From Bradyrhizobium sp. 195 (GTDB lineage: Bacteria; Pseudomonadota; Alphaproteobacteria; Rhizobiales; Xanthobacteraceae), in assembly GCF_023101665.1 (NCBI RefSeq), contig NZ_CP082161.1, positions 1,860,001 through 1,924,000 of the forward strand: a DNA stretch of 64,000 bases. Direction: 5' to 3'. Each line of letters starts with the position of its first letter. The first letter of the stretch is position 1. The position numbers and the translations under genes were made by a program. The notes beneath the pieces were generated by a model. It was not told the origin of the DNA, ran no database searches, and was given only the letters and a program-made list of their open reading frames with translations. Below are positions 1-9,474 of the stretch, piece by piece.

Positions 1-925
1 TCTCGCAGTCCGGACGAGCTGGTCCGGCTCGTTGCGGATCAAGCTCGCGGCTGGGTGGACATGCGGACATATGGCGAACACGGCCGTTGTCGGCCTTGGT
101 GATGCGGCCGCGCCTGACAGACTCCCGTCGATCGTTCGCTCGGCACTAGGCCGAGGTAACCCATGAGTTGACTGGGCTCTACGGCTCACGTCGCCAACCT
201 CGGTCGCGAACGTCGCTGCGACGATCAAATCAACGCCTCGCAACGTTTGAAGCGCCCGCACGAGCGGCTCCAGAGACCAGCCCGAGACAAATTCTTTGAT
301 CGTGCGCTCGAGCCGGTCGACCCACTCCCTGCCGACGCGAACTGCTTCAACCATTTCTTGGAGCGCGATCTGATGTGCGGGGTGATCGAATTGTTGTTCC
401 TGAAGCCAGCGCAGATAGCGCATCGTCCAACTCTTCTTGCGAGGACGGGTGCGGTCGTGCTTGAGCATGAAGGCGCCACCTGTTGCTGGTGAACCCGCAG
501 CGCCTCAACCGCTGCCGCTCGCGCGCGAACGAGATACCGCATCGCCTCGTGGCCTTCATGGGGAACCCATACCGCCGTCAGCTCGCCAGCGCGTAGCAGG
601 CGCGCGAGAGAAACGGCGTCCCGGCGATTCGTCTTCACCCGATCCCCCGGCTTCCTTGGGAGTAGCGATGGTGCCAACACCGTGCATTCACGGCCCAGCA
701 ATCGGATCAGATGATAGAGGCCGTAGCCGGTCGGGCCGGCCGCGTAGCAGAATTGTACGCGGTCGAACCGGTTGGCGATCCGCGCTATGATGCGACCCAT
801 GTTGGTTGCCGAAGCGTCGACCTCGCCGAAGAAACGAACTTCTCCCTCCCGGCCTGCCTCAGCAATCGGATGGCGTTTCTCAGTTTGGCATCGATTCCGA
901 CGAATGCTTCCCTATAATCTGCCAC
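1..925 (-). pseudogene. IS110-family transposase, frameshifted and degraded
   Basis: Reading the minus strand from a GTG near 925 (preceded by GGAGGAC) gives the typical IS110 DEDD transposase start, YREAFVGIDAKLRNAI. The frame then shifts near 880 to GEVDASATNMGRIIARI and runs through KPGDRVKTNRRDAVSLARLL, a hallmark of the family. It shifts again near 480 to AFMLKHDRTRPRKKSW and on to LQTLRGVDLIVAATFATEVG. The final part, GRITKADNGRVRHM, matches the C-terminal GGITKAGN motif but is eroded. At least two frameshifts rule out an active enzyme. The left end of the element lies outside the window and no terminal repeats are visible, as expected for IS110. It marks the region as one of past insertion. 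Confidence 0.85.
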
Positions 926-1380
926 GGCTCGTCCTCCTGTGATGAGGATCGGCTCGGTCCGCCCGAGCAACCTCGGACGCGCAGTGTAAGGCGAGCTATC
1001 TCATCGGCAGAGACGGACATACGCTCTTACCGTTCATCGGGGATGACCTCTTGAGATCCACGACCGGCTCTGTTCCAATTTCTGGAAAACAATCGTCGCC
1101 GGATTTTAAGTCGCACTAACGCCTATTCACTAGAACTCACTCGTCAGTATCGCGACATAAAGAGTTTTGGTTCCATCAGCATGCATGACTTGTTAGGAGT
1201 CGAGACGGCAAGCTCGACTGCGACCAATACGTTGCATACTATTTGGGAAGCCGTGCGACGCTGGTGGTATTCCAAAGGGCCAACCGACGGAAACTCGCAG
1301 GATCGCTGGAAAGGATAATTCCGCCGCATTTTGAAGCGATATTGGCAGTTGCGCGAGGTCGCCAGTGTAAGGCGGCCTTT
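926..1380. other. gap with no recognisable gene
   Basis: This stretch of about 450 bases lies between the start of the transposase remnant and the stop of the aminotransferase. The short open frames on either strand have no recognisable motifs. Its AT content looks higher than that of the core part of the window, consistent with accessory DNA. Confidence 0.5.
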
Positions 1381-2760
1381 TCAAAAAGTGGCAAAAACAG
1401 CATTGACTGCGTCCACTGTACTCTCGACGATGATATCAGCTTCGTGCTTTGTTAAGCACAGCGGCGGCGCGAACCCGAGAATGTCGCCCTGCGGCAAGGC
1501 GCGGCCGATGACGCCACGCTCAAGCAGCGCGGCGGCGACCTGCTCACCCACTTTTTTTGATGTATCGAAGAGGATGCGATTATCCCTATCCTCGACAAAT
1601 TCCACCGCCGCCATCAGCCCGTCGCCGCGCACCTCGCCGACGTTTCCATGATCGCCCAGCGCCTCAGTCAGTGCGGACTGGAGATAGGCTCCAATATCGC
1701 GAGCATTCGTGATCAGGTCCATCTCATCGATTAGCTCAAGATTTGCAATAGCAGCCGCCGCGCAGATAGGATGGGCGGAACAAGTCCAACCATGACCGAT
1801 ACTACCGAGTTGATCGGAGCCTTTCACGAGAACCTGCCAAACCTTGTCCGAAATAATGACGCCGGACAAAGGAGCGTACGCGGAGGTCAGACCTTTTGAG
1901 ATTGTGATCAGGTCCGGTCTGATGTCGTAGTGGTCGGAACCAAACATCCTGCCCAGGCGGCCGAATCCGGAGACGACTTCATCCGCGATGAGTAGAATGT
2001 CGTATTTCTTCAGAACGGACTGCACCTTCGCCCAGTATCCGGTGGGCGGCGGAATAATGCCGCCAGCACCTTGGATCGGCTCTCCGATGAACGCCGCGAC
2101 TGTATCGGGACCCTCGGCTACAATCATTGCCTCAAGCTTGTCGACGCAGGCTTGGACGAACTGCTCCTCGCCCATGGTCGCATCAGCGCGGCGGAAATAG
2201 TACGGAGCTTCAGTGTGGAGAATCGGCGTACGCGGTAGATCAAAGGCGTTGTGGTACAGTTCAAGGCCTGTCAGCGAGCCTGTCATGACAGTTGAGCCGT
2301 GATAGGCTCGCCAGCGAGAGATAATCTTCTTCTTCTCCGGTCGGCCAAGCACATTATTATAGTACCAAATTAGTTTGATGTTTGTCTCGTTCGCGTCCGA
2401 GCCCGATAGACCGAAAAAGACGCGACTCATGCCTTTCGGCGCCCGGTCGATGATCATCCTGGATAGCGTGATCGGGGCTTCTGTGCCGTGGCCATCGTAT
2501 GCGTGGTAATAGGGGAGTTCGTTCGCCTGCTTTGCAATCGCCTCGGCGATCTTCTGGCGGCCATATCCGACATTCACACAAAAAAGACCCGCAAAGGCGT
2601 CAAGGCTGGTTCGCCCAGACTTATCAGTGATGTAGACTCCTTTGCCCCCGCTGATCACGCGCGTTTGAATTTCACCTCGCGCATGCGCGCCGATGTGCGT
2701 CCCCGGGTGCAAGAGGTGATCGCGGTCCCAAGCACCGAGTTCGTTGAATCCGTGGGACAT
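1381..2760 (-). CDS. class III (omega-type) PLP aminotransferase
   Basis: A full-length 459-residue PLP-dependent transaminase of the class III fold (omega-amino acid or polyamine:pyruvate type). Visible marks are GLSGSDANET (117-126, phosphate-cup region), the pyridine-nitrogen Asp in LIADEVVSGFGRLG (Asp260), and the Schiff-base lysine in TISKGLTSAYAPLSG (Lys289). It should move an amino group from an amine donor to pyruvate or a 2-oxo acid in the cytoplasm. The ATG is preceded by AGGAGAGGAAG. It stands alone between a dead transposase and broken defence genes, so it may be island cargo. The exact substrate cannot be read; taurine, beta-alanine, putrescine and similar amines are all possible. 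Confidence 0.9.
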   Translation of the reverse strand: MSHGFNELGAWDRDHLLHPGTHIGAHARGEIQTRVISGGKGVYITDKSGRTSLDAFAGLFCVNVGYGRQKIAEAIAKQANELPYYHAYDGHGTEAPITLSRMIIDRAPKGMSRVFFGLSGSDANETNIKLIWYYNNVLGRPEKKKIISRWRAYHGSTVMTGSLTGLELYHNAFDLPRTPILHTEAPYYFRRADATMGEEQFVQACVDKLEAMIVAEGPDTVAAFIGEPIQGAGGIIPPPTGYWAKVQSVLKKYDILLIADEVVSGFGRLGRMFGSDHYDIRPDLITISKGLTSAYAPLSGVIISDKVWQVLVKGSDQLGSIGHGWTCSAHPICAAAAIANLELIDEMDLITNARDIGAYLQSALTEALGDHGNVGEVRGDGLMAAVEFVEDRDNRILFDTSKKVGEQVAAALLERGVIGRALPQGDILGFAPPLCLTKHEADIIVESTVDAVNAVFATF

Positions 2761-3110
2761 TTTCTGCTTCCTCTCCTACTCTGCATCAGAGGGTCTCGAG
2801 CCATATTCTATGGGATAAGCGCCCCACCTTACGGCTCGATGGGGGCCCACTTGCTGCCACCGAAAGATTGGAGTCGAATCCTTGTCCGTTCGGCGTTGCC
2901 GTTCAACAATAGCGAAATCGGATGTAGCGAAAAGAGGCCCGGCGCAACCAAAGTTTGTAGTTGCGCCAAAACGATGGTGCGACGCCAAGGCTAAGAGCAC
3001 GCCGACCTCAAGTAGCGCGGGAGGACGCGTGAACGGAATCGCGGGCAGCTTAGTCGGCTATACAATTTGTTGGTTGGCGGCTGGCAATATCTAACTCTTG
3101 GGACAGCCAG
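2761..3110. other. gap with no recognisable gene
   Basis: About 350 bases upstream of the aminotransferase and beyond the broken end of the NACHT gene. It must hold the aminotransferase promoter. The 74-codon minus-strand frame at 2776-3000 has no recognisable motif and I do not call it a gene. Confidence 0.45.
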
Positions 3111-3151
3111 CTCGATCAAAGGAGATCAGCAGGATCAAAGGTCGCCGACTA

Positions 3152-4566
3152 CTACGCCAAACTCGCCCATCCGCGGTTGGCACCGGGGATGAAATCGCGC
3201 AGATTTTGGTGCTTAAAGGCCGTGAGCAGCGAAGTGGTCAATGCCGCAAGATCGCTGCCGCCCCACCCGAATCGCCGCGCAGCAGAACCAGGAGTTCGCT
3301 GGCGATGAGAACATCGCGAATCTGCTTGCTTAGCGACTCGATCCAGGCGGCGACGACGCTGACTTGGGGAACCAGGCCGCCCGAGGGGTGAAGCAATATC
3401 TTGAGTACATTCTCGGGCGGGACCTTCTTTTCGATGAGGTAGCGCGCCGCCAGAAATTCCGCGAAACTCTGATGAGCCCACCCCATGAGTTCGCCGCCGC
3501 GAGAGGTGAACAGGCCGGTATCGAGCACCTCGCGGACATGATCCTCGGTGACGTCGAAGGCGGGAAAGTCCCCTTCTTCATGCCCCCGCGCCAGAATCGA
3601 AAGCGCGACGTCTTCTTCGGGAACGCCGTCCGATTGTGCATAGGGGTTGGCAAGCATCGTCGCGGCCGCAAGGCGGCTGGCGACGCGCAGGCGCTGGGCG
3701 GGATTGAGAGCTCCCAGACGTCGCGCGTTGCGCCTGCTCGAACTTGTCTCCTCACAGAGCTTGAGGCAGCCACGGGTGTAGAGATCGACGATGCTGCGCG
3801 GGAGCTGTCCATCACGCTGAAACAGACCGAGCAGCAGATTCAAGGTCAACGGCTTGATCGCGAAGCGTACGACATCCGCCGCGTAGAGTTCCCTGATAAA
3901 GGTGTTGGCGTCGATGCCGTGCGCGGTGGCGGCTGCCACCAAGTCTTTGCGACGGAGCGGCTCCAATTCGAAAATTCCGACTGCGTCCTTGCCCCATAGG
4001 CTACCCAGCACCGGCTCCAGGATTGCGCCCGGCCAGCTTGCGGTTCGGCAGGCAATTCTCACCGACATGCGTGATGTCGGGTAGCGCGGCAACTCGCTCG
4101 CCAGCAGGTTTGCGATGCTGTCAATGCGCAGGAGCGCCTCGTCGAGGCTATCGAGATGAAGGACCAGATGCGAGCTGCCCGTTGTCCACGCGATGAACTC
4201 GGGACCTACAAAGACCCTCTGATGGAGCAGCGCATCGCTCGAATAGGCGCGCAGGTCGACGTGGATCGAAGTCGTGCCGCCGGCGACGGCATCTGCAGAC
4301 GCGCGCGCGGCCTCTGCCTCCAAGATAATGGATTTGCCGATGCCGGGCTCGCCGAGGAGGACAAGCGCGCGATATTGTGCGAGTTCGGCCAACGTCGCTG
4401 GAGTCGCCGGATGGGATCGATGCAACGGGCCGGTCGGATCGGCCAGGAAGCCGCCGTCAGACAGGTCGAGCGTGCCGGTGCGGGCAATCCAAAAGCGCTG
4501 CCAATCGTACAGGGGCTTGGCGCTTCCGACGTGAGAGCTGCTGGGCGGAGGTTGGGTTTGTTTCAT
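3152..4566 (-). pseudogene. NACHT-type STAND NTPase, C-terminally truncated
   Basis: The main open frame (4566 to 3238, 442 residues) carries a P-loop, LLGEPGIGKSIILEAEA (around residues 70-86), a Walker B-like LHLDSLDEA (137-145), and a winged-helix-like stretch ending in GWAHQSFAEFLAARYL, typical of NACHT ATPases linked to anti-phage STAND (Avs-like) proteins. Near 3250 the frame breaks: the homologous reading continues in another frame as SDLAALTTSLLTAFKHQNLRDF and then stops at 3152. Relatives normally carry several hundred further residues of sensor repeats, all missing here. The NTPase core is probably translated but cannot sense a target, so I treat it as a remnant. Its start lies 40 bases from a divergent trbE fragment. 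Confidence 0.75.
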
Positions 4567-4603
4567 GGCTGCACGCTAAAACAGCGTCCAGTTGCTGGTA
4601 CCA

Positions 4604-5012
4604 AAATGATCGTTGACGATTTCTCGTCCGCACCTTCGCGTGCTGAAGCTCTTCGAAGCCTCGTACCGGAAGTCGATTGGCTCGATGATCCGGAGACGCT
4701 AACCTATCTCCATTCGACCGTCTCGACGAAGCGCCAGCGCGTCCGCGTCGCCGAGACGCCGATGCACCTGGACGCACTGCTGACCGATCAGCCGTTGGTC
4801 GGCGGGCTGGAACCGCGTCTGGGCAGCGCCCATTTGCGCGCACTGACGGTCATCGGATTCCCGACCGCGACACATCCCGGAATCCTGGATGAACTGAACC
4901 GGCTCGCGTTTCCGTACCGATGGTCGACGCGCGCGATCCTACTCGACAAGACGCAGGCCGTGAAACTCCTCACGAAGATTCGGCGGCAATGGTTCGCCAA
5001 ACGAAAAGGGCA
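4604..5012 (+). pseudogene. trbE: TrbE (VirB4-like conjugation ATPase) internal fragment
   Basis: The + strand reads EVDWLDDPETLTYLHSTVS, then TPMHLDALLTDQPLVGGLEP, then GFPTATHPGILDELNRLAFPYRWSTRAILLDKT and LLTKIRRQWFAKRK. This run is diagnostic of the N-terminal half of TrbE, the VirB4-class ATPase of mating-pair formation systems. The frame breaks right after AKRK (near 5012), where relatives continue with a residue run such as SIAAILKE. Neither the start nor the P-loop ATPase half is present. It is a relic of an integrative conjugative element or plasmid transfer region, and no other tra or trb gene is visible in the window. Confidence 0.85.
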
Positions 5013-5089
5013 TCGCCGCCACCTTCGGAGGGCAACGCTCGCGGTGGGCACGTCTGTGTGATTTCACGATTTTCGTCGGTGCAATGGAA

Positions 5090-5299
5090 AGATCGTTCTT
5101 CAACGGCAGCTTCGATCAGCATTGCTGCGTCCCGATCGGCCTCGGCAGCGTCAGCGCCGTGGCCATTAGCGTGACGAGGCCTCGCGATGATGAACCCACG
5201 CGACCTTCGTTCCGTTAGGTCAATGACGACGAATGTTTCGGCATTTTCCTCTTCGACCCGCCAGGGCGGCGCAAATCTCCGTGTTTCGTTGCTCCCCAT
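5090..5299 (-). pseudogene. small conserved rhizobial hypothetical, decayed
   Basis: From 5299 the minus strand reads ETRRFAPPWRVEEENAETFVV, which resembles the start of a small family common in rhizobia (RRFPPPW followed by a beta-rich segment and an ARRIAxNIAKLPELL-like end). After about residue 30 the matching continuation (GTKVAWVHHREASSR) lies in a different frame, then meets stops. The open frame itself runs on to 4970 without resembling anything. The function of the family is unknown. The recognition is from memory and only moderately certain. Confidence 0.4.
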
Positions 5300-5348
5300 G
5301 AGAACAAACTAAGAACATAAGCCGAGCGAGGTCGATCAGGAACTCGAA

Positions 5349-5590
5349 ATGTCAGAATCGGCGGAAGGCGATTCCATGTCGGAATCTGAACGGCTCGATA
5401 TGGCCGCGGACCAGGCGATTGCGGCGCATGATGGCGATCCGCGACGCATGATCCGGAGCCTGCTTCTGGTGCGTGGCGATTGGAGGCGAAACTCTCGCGA
5501 GGTTTCATCAGGGGCGTCCAATACGGACGCTTCAAAGTGCTACAGGGTAGCCGCCCGCGACCGGCGCCTTCCAACTCGGTATTAAGGGTT
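5349..5590 (+). pseudogene. small conserved hypothetical, probably frameshifted
   Basis: The frame starting at 5349 reads SERLDMAADQAIAAHDGDPRRMIRSLL, resembling a short rhizobial family with an ADQAIAACDGDxRxxIKAL core. The expected C-terminal half (a helix ending in a GYARGRFK-like motif) is found in another frame as LEAKLSRGFIRGVQYGRFKV. A frameshift near 5480 therefore separates the two halves. An alternative is that the 78-codon frame is simply divergent. Function unknown; small DNA-linked proteins of this kind are common on mobile elements. Confidence 0.4.
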
Positions 5591-5648
5591 AAACTGGTAT
5601 TGACTGTGATCGACAGACGACGTCATCGACAGCGCGATAGGAACGGTC

Positions 5649-6428
5649 ATGGCCGAGACGCAAATTGAATGGACCGACGCCACCTGGAATCCGGTTGCTG
5701 GCTGCTCCATCGTCAGCGCCGGCTGCACGAATTGCTATGCCATGGAAATGGCGAGACGACTTCAGGCGATGAATGTCCCGAAATATGAAGGACTCACGCG
5801 CCGCAGCGGAAAACGAACCGTTTGGAACGGCGTGGTCCGTGAAGACAAGGCCGCCTTAGACATTCCGCTGCGCTGGAAGAAGCCGCGAAAAATCTTCGTT
5901 AACTCGATGTCTGACCTGTTTCATAATCGGGTGACGGATGCCTTCATCCTGAAAGTGTGGGCCGTCATGCGTGCCACACCCCACCATCACTATCAGATCC
6001 TTACCAAGCGTCCGGAGCGGATGGGAGCGCTGGTTCGCTCCAAGATCGGCGAAGTTTTGCCGAACGTATGGCTCGGCACCAGCGTCGAGAACGCCAACGT
6101 CGTGGGGCGCATCGATTATTTGCGTACCGCCCCGGCGGCGATCCGTTTTATCTCATTTGAACCGCTGATCGGCCCGGTGGGGGCGGTCGATCTTCGCGAC
6201 ATCCATTGGGCCATCGTCGGAGGGGAGAGCGGAAGATCGGCCCGGCCGATCCGTGAAGAATGGATCGATGAAATCTTCGATCGGTGTGCAATGCACGACA
6301 CCGCGTTCTTCTTTAAGCAGTGGGGGACATGGGGGAAAGACAACAAGCGCCGTTCCAAAAAGGCCAATGGGCGCGTATACCGCGATCAGGTCTGGGACGA
6401 AATGCCGAAGGCTTCGCTCGCGCTCTGA
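5649..6428 (+). CDS. three-Cys-motif protein, phage Gp37/Gp68 family (DUF5131)
   Basis: A 259-residue intact protein of the phage Gp37/Gp68 (DUF5131) family. The N-terminus has the family signature TWNPVAGCSIVSAGCTNCYA, with Cys19, Cys26 and Cys29 forming the three-Cys motif (CX6CX2C). It is followed by KPRKIFVNSMSDLFH (near 77-91), HHYQILTKRPERM, WLGTSVEN and the C-terminal FFFKQWGTWG. The layout recalls a radical-SAM-like barrel with an unusual cysteine spacing, but the reaction is unknown to me. The next gene, 39 bases downstream, is its usual partner TcmP, and the two likely form an operon. Unlike most of its neighbours in the island it is intact. Confidence 0.9.
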   Translation: MAETQIEWTDATWNPVAGCSIVSAGCTNCYAMEMARRLQAMNVPKYEGLTRRSGKRTVWNGVVREDKAALDIPLRWKKPRKIFVNSMSDLFHNRVTDAFILKVWAVMRATPHHHYQILTKRPERMGALVRSKIGEVLPNVWLGTSVENANVVGRIDYLRTAPAAIRFISFEPLIGPVGAVDLRDIHWAIVGGESGRSARPIREEWIDEIFDRCAMHDTAFFFKQWGTWGKDNKRRSKKANGRVYRDQVWDEMPKASLAL

Positions 6429-6467
6429 GAATGACGCCTCTGGATAGCAGGATTCATTCGGGGGCGA

Positions 6468-7733
6468 ATGTCGAAAAAACCGTATTCATGGGTCACGGGC
6501 GCGGTTCTTGAGGAGCACTCAAGACGCAAGCATAAGGTTATCGCCGAATACGTCGCGCGATATCTGGCCGTGCGCTGCCAGCTTCCTCAGCAGTCCCGGT
6601 TTCGTCTTGCCATTGTCGATGGTTTTGCGGGCGGCGGCCGATACAAATGCGGCAGTCCCGGATCTCCGCTGATCTTTATAAACGAGCTTCGTGTCGCGAC
6701 GGAGCAATTCAACATCAAGCGTCAGGCCGAGGGGATGTCGCCGCTCGACATCGAATGCCTGCTCATCCTGAATGACTTCGACAAAGAGACCGTCGATCTG
6801 CTGAAAACGAATGCCGCTTCGCTCATCGCCGAAATCAAGGAGAACGTGCCGAAGCTCCACCTTCGCGTCGAGTATCGAAGTGAGAAGTTCGACGAGCTCT
6901 ATCCCGAGGTGAAGCAAATGCTGGAGCGCGGCAGTTATCACAACGTCCTCTTCAACCTGGATCAATGCGGAACAGGCAGCGTTGAAATCAACACGATCGG
7001 CGACATCGTTGCGTCGTTCACGTCGGTTGAAATCTTCTACACATTCGGCATCCAGACGCTGCTGACGTTCTTGCATCAGACGGATCGTGCCGCGCTGGCC
7101 AAGCAGCTTGCGCCGTTTGGCGTCAGTCCAGATGATCTATCGCAGCTCGATGGCTTGATGACCAAGGACGCCTGGCTCGGCGCAGCGGAACGCATCGTGT
7201 TTGAGTCGTTTCGGCGATGCGCGAACTACGTTAGTCCGTTTTCCATCCACAATCCGGACGGCTGGCGCTATTGGCTTATCCACTTCGCAAATTCGGTTCG
7301 CGCACGTCAGGAATATAACAATATCCTGCATCAAAACAGCAGCGCCCAGGCACATTTTGGCCGATCCGGTTTGCACATGCTGTCCTACGACCCAAGTGAA
7401 GCCGACAGTATGCTCTATGTGTTCGATGCGGCCGGAAGGGCGGAAGCGAAAAAGCAGCTTCACGATGATATTCCACGGCTCATCACAAATTACGGCGATG
7501 CAATTCCGGTCGGGGAGTTTTACGCCAGCATCTACAACGCGACCCCGGCTCACATGCTAGACATCAATTCAGCGATCATCGAGAACCCCGACCTGGAGGT
7601 TATCACCGAACAAGGCGGCGGGGAGCGCCGCAAAGCCAACACGATCACGACCAGCGACATCCTGCGCTTGAAACAGCAGCGCAGTTTCTTTCCGATCTTC
7701 TTTGATAATCAAAGCAGGAGAAGGAAGAAATGA
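6468..7733 (+). CDS. tcmP: three-Cys-motif partner protein TcmP
   Basis: A 421-residue intact protein matching the TcmP family, named for its association with the three-Cys-motif protein encoded just upstream. Family marks are the charged N-terminus with EEHSRRKHKVIAEYV, then the Rossmann-like AIVDGFAGGGRY (48-59) and the KCGSPGSPL loop (60-68). DGFAGxGxY recalls the glycine motif of SAM-dependent methyltransferases. Downstream is FNLDQCGTG near 160. Family membership is firm; an activity such as methylation or nucleic-acid modification is inference. The ATG at 6468 is 39 bases after the upstream stop, and the gene lies 38 bases before a membrane-protein gene on the same strand. Confidence 0.88.
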   Translation: MSKKPYSWVTGAVLEEHSRRKHKVIAEYVARYLAVRCQLPQQSRFRLAIVDGFAGGGRYKCGSPGSPLIFINELRVATEQFNIKRQAEGMSPLDIECLLILNDFDKETVDLLKTNAASLIAEIKENVPKLHLRVEYRSEKFDELYPEVKQMLERGSYHNVLFNLDQCGTGSVEINTIGDIVASFTSVEIFYTFGIQTLLTFLHQTDRAALAKQLAPFGVSPDDLSQLDGLMTKDAWLGAAERIVFESFRRCANYVSPFSIHNPDGWRYWLIHFANSVRARQEYNNILHQNSSAQAHFGRSGLHMLSYDPSEADSMLYVFDAAGRAEAKKQLHDDIPRLITNYGDAIPVGEFYASIYNATPAHMLDINSAIIENPDLEVITEQGGGERRKANTITTSDILRLKQQRSFFPIFFDNQSRRRKK

Positions 7734-7771
7734 CGCGCGCCATCGTGATCGCATGACGATTGGCGCCCCGA

Positions 7772-8554
7772 ATGGCTGACAATCGGAATACACTCGCCCT
7801 TGTCGCAGCCGCTGCCATCCTGGCCCTTGTGTTGGGGTTTGCCTATGGCGCCACCTTTAACGGTGGTTGCGAGCAACTCAAAGATGCCCAATTTGGTTGT
7901 CTCGAATGGTGGTTTTCCCGCTATCAGACATTGATCGCAATGTTTGGCGCGATTTTCGTTGCTTGGCTTAGCGTCCAACCTGTTCTGAAGCAGCTCAGGC
8001 TCTCCTCAGTGCAGACCGCCGTTGCCTTGCAGCAAGTTCACGCAGATCGTGAAAAACGGTTGGAGAATTGGCTCAAACCAGAATTGGCCGCGCTGGAAAA
8101 ACTGTCCGAAGAACTGGCGCGTGGCTACTACGAACGCGAGGATGATCATGGTGTGCTTCCTCACTGGGTATGGGATATGAACCAAACGGTCGACAGCGCC
8201 CGCGACCGTTTAATTCGACGGCAGGACAGAAACTTCGGGCCTCCCGAGATAACAGCCGCCCGTCAAAACCTCATCGACATCCTCGGGCGGCTCGGCAAGT
8301 GCATGTCGGACTACAATGGGTCTGTCTATGCCGACGATCCGGAGCACGATCTCTCCGACGACGACCGGGCGAAGATTGACGCAGCCGAGAACAAAGCGCG
8401 CGAAGATCTGCCGGCCCGAATTGATGAGGCGTCAGTGGCGATCAACAAATTCGCTGAAGCTGTGGCAACGGACCTTCGGGAGTTACGTTTGAAGCGTCGG
8501 CTCTATGATCAGATGCTGGCGAGTGCCAACCTTCCGGCGGAGAAGTTGGACTGA
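7772..8554 (+). CDS. membrane-anchored helical protein of unknown function
   Basis: A 260-residue protein starting at MADNRNTLAL. It has two hydrophobic segments, about 7-27 (LALVAAAAILALVLGFAYGA) and 45-65 (around YQTLIAMFGAIFVAWLS). A long charged, probably coiled cytoplasmic part follows, from VLKQLRLSSVQTAVALQQVH to the C-terminus. No catalytic motif is visible and I do not recognise the family beyond similar hypothetical proteins of Bradyrhizobium. It lies 38 bases after tcmP on the same strand, so it may belong to the same transcription unit. A membrane protein beside a modification-type pair would suit an effector role, but that is speculation. Confidence 0.7.
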   Translation: MADNRNTLALVAAAAILALVLGFAYGATFNGGCEQLKDAQFGCLEWWFSRYQTLIAMFGAIFVAWLSVQPVLKQLRLSSVQTAVALQQVHADREKRLENWLKPELAALEKLSEELARGYYEREDDHGVLPHWVWDMNQTVDSARDRLIRRQDRNFGPPEITAARQNLIDILGRLGKCMSDYNGSVYADDPEHDLSDDDRAKIDAAENKAREDLPARIDEASVAINKFAEAVATDLRELRLKRRLYDQMLASANLPAEKLD

Positions 8555-8653
8555 GACGTCTGCGATGATGAGGCAATCGGCAATACGGATTCTTATCCGC
8601 GACGCGCACCAAACATGTGAGAGCTTTTTTCGCGAGGATTTCTGAAATGGCTG

Positions 8654-8839
8654 GTGAAGGCCCCCCGTCGGGTTTTCCTTGATGCAAACGTCGTGATCCG
8701 GGCCGGCAAGCCGAATCGGCCAGCCGCCGATTGGCAGGCAAGAGCCTTACGGTCTGCTGCCGCTTTCAGGCAACTCGGGGTTCAGAGGTCACGCCGTCAA
8801 TTTAGATTTGTTGCTGTGCAGCACCAGTGCCGCACGTAG
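8654..8839 (+). pseudogene. possible PIN-domain toxin start, truncated
   Basis: From a GTG at 8654 the frame begins RRVFLDANVVIRAGKP, like the first strand and catalytic Asp of PIN ribonucleases (FLDANV). After about 20 residues the similarity ends, and the rest of the 61-codon frame is low-complexity and arginine-rich. PIN toxins are normally 130-180 residues. I read it as a truncated remnant lying before the SIR2 fragment. The match is short, so confidence is low. Confidence 0.35.
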
Positions 8840-8869
8840 GTCCGACAACCCGGCGGGAGGCGAGATTCA

Positions 8870-9449
8870 GTGCATCCGCGAGCTCGCGAAATCGTCGACG
8901 GCATCGGCAGCCTGCGCGCCCTCGGTTCGCCCGAGGAATATCAGGCGCTGTTCGAATCCGTCTATCCGAGCGAGGCGGACCGTCGGACGTACATGGCTGC
9001 GAAGATCAGCGGTGCGAAGCCTTCCTACGGGCACATTGCATTGGCGACGCTGGTGAAAGGTGCGCGTTGCCGTCTGGTCTGGACGAGCAATTTCGATCCT
9101 CTGGCCGCAGACGGCTGCGCGAAGGTTTACGGCGGAACCGGGCAGTTGACCACGGTGGCGATAGAGACCGGGAGTTTGGGACGAGACGCTATCGACGAGG
9201 GACGCTGGCCCGTCGAGGGTCAAGCTTCACGGCGACTTCCGATCGCGCCGGCTCAAGAACACCGGGGACGAACTGCGCGAACAAGATGCGAAACTCAGAG
9301 CACTGCTGATCGATAGCTGCAGCCGGTGGGGACTCGTCGTGGCCGGCTACAGCGGTCGCGACGAGTCGGTCATGGACACGCTCGAAGTGGCGCTCGAACG
9401 CGACGCCTGCTTTTCGCGAGTATTTTGCGATATGCGAAGAAATTCTTGA
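8870..9449 (+). pseudogene. SIR2-like defence protein, 5'-truncated and frameshifted
   Basis: Reading from about 8870 gives ALFESVYPSEADRRTYMAAK, then GAKPSYGHIALATLV and LVWTSNFDPLAADGCAKVY. This is the pattern of SIR2-domain proteins of the anti-phage type, with the TxNFD motif. A single extra G near 9218 shifts the frame; the next frame continues VKLHGDFRSRRLKNT, RALLIDSCSRWGLVVAGYSGRDESVMDTLE and ends at 9449. The N-terminal NAD-binding glycine motif (GAGAS) and any C-terminal sensor domain are missing. Anti-phage SIR2 enzymes deplete NAD+; this copy cannot, because both the nucleotide-binding start and the frame are lost. Confidence 0.8.
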
Positions 9450-9474
9450 GGCGTGGTGAGAGCGGCCATGGTCC

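Noticed and set aside
2776..3000. 74-codon minus-strand frame upstream of the aminotransferase
   Set aside because: No motif, no convincing ribosome site, and it lies where the promoter is expected.
4156..4600. 5' part of a 301-codon + strand frame
   Set aside because: Only the part after about 4604 matches TrbE; the earlier part is antisense to the NACHT P-loop region.
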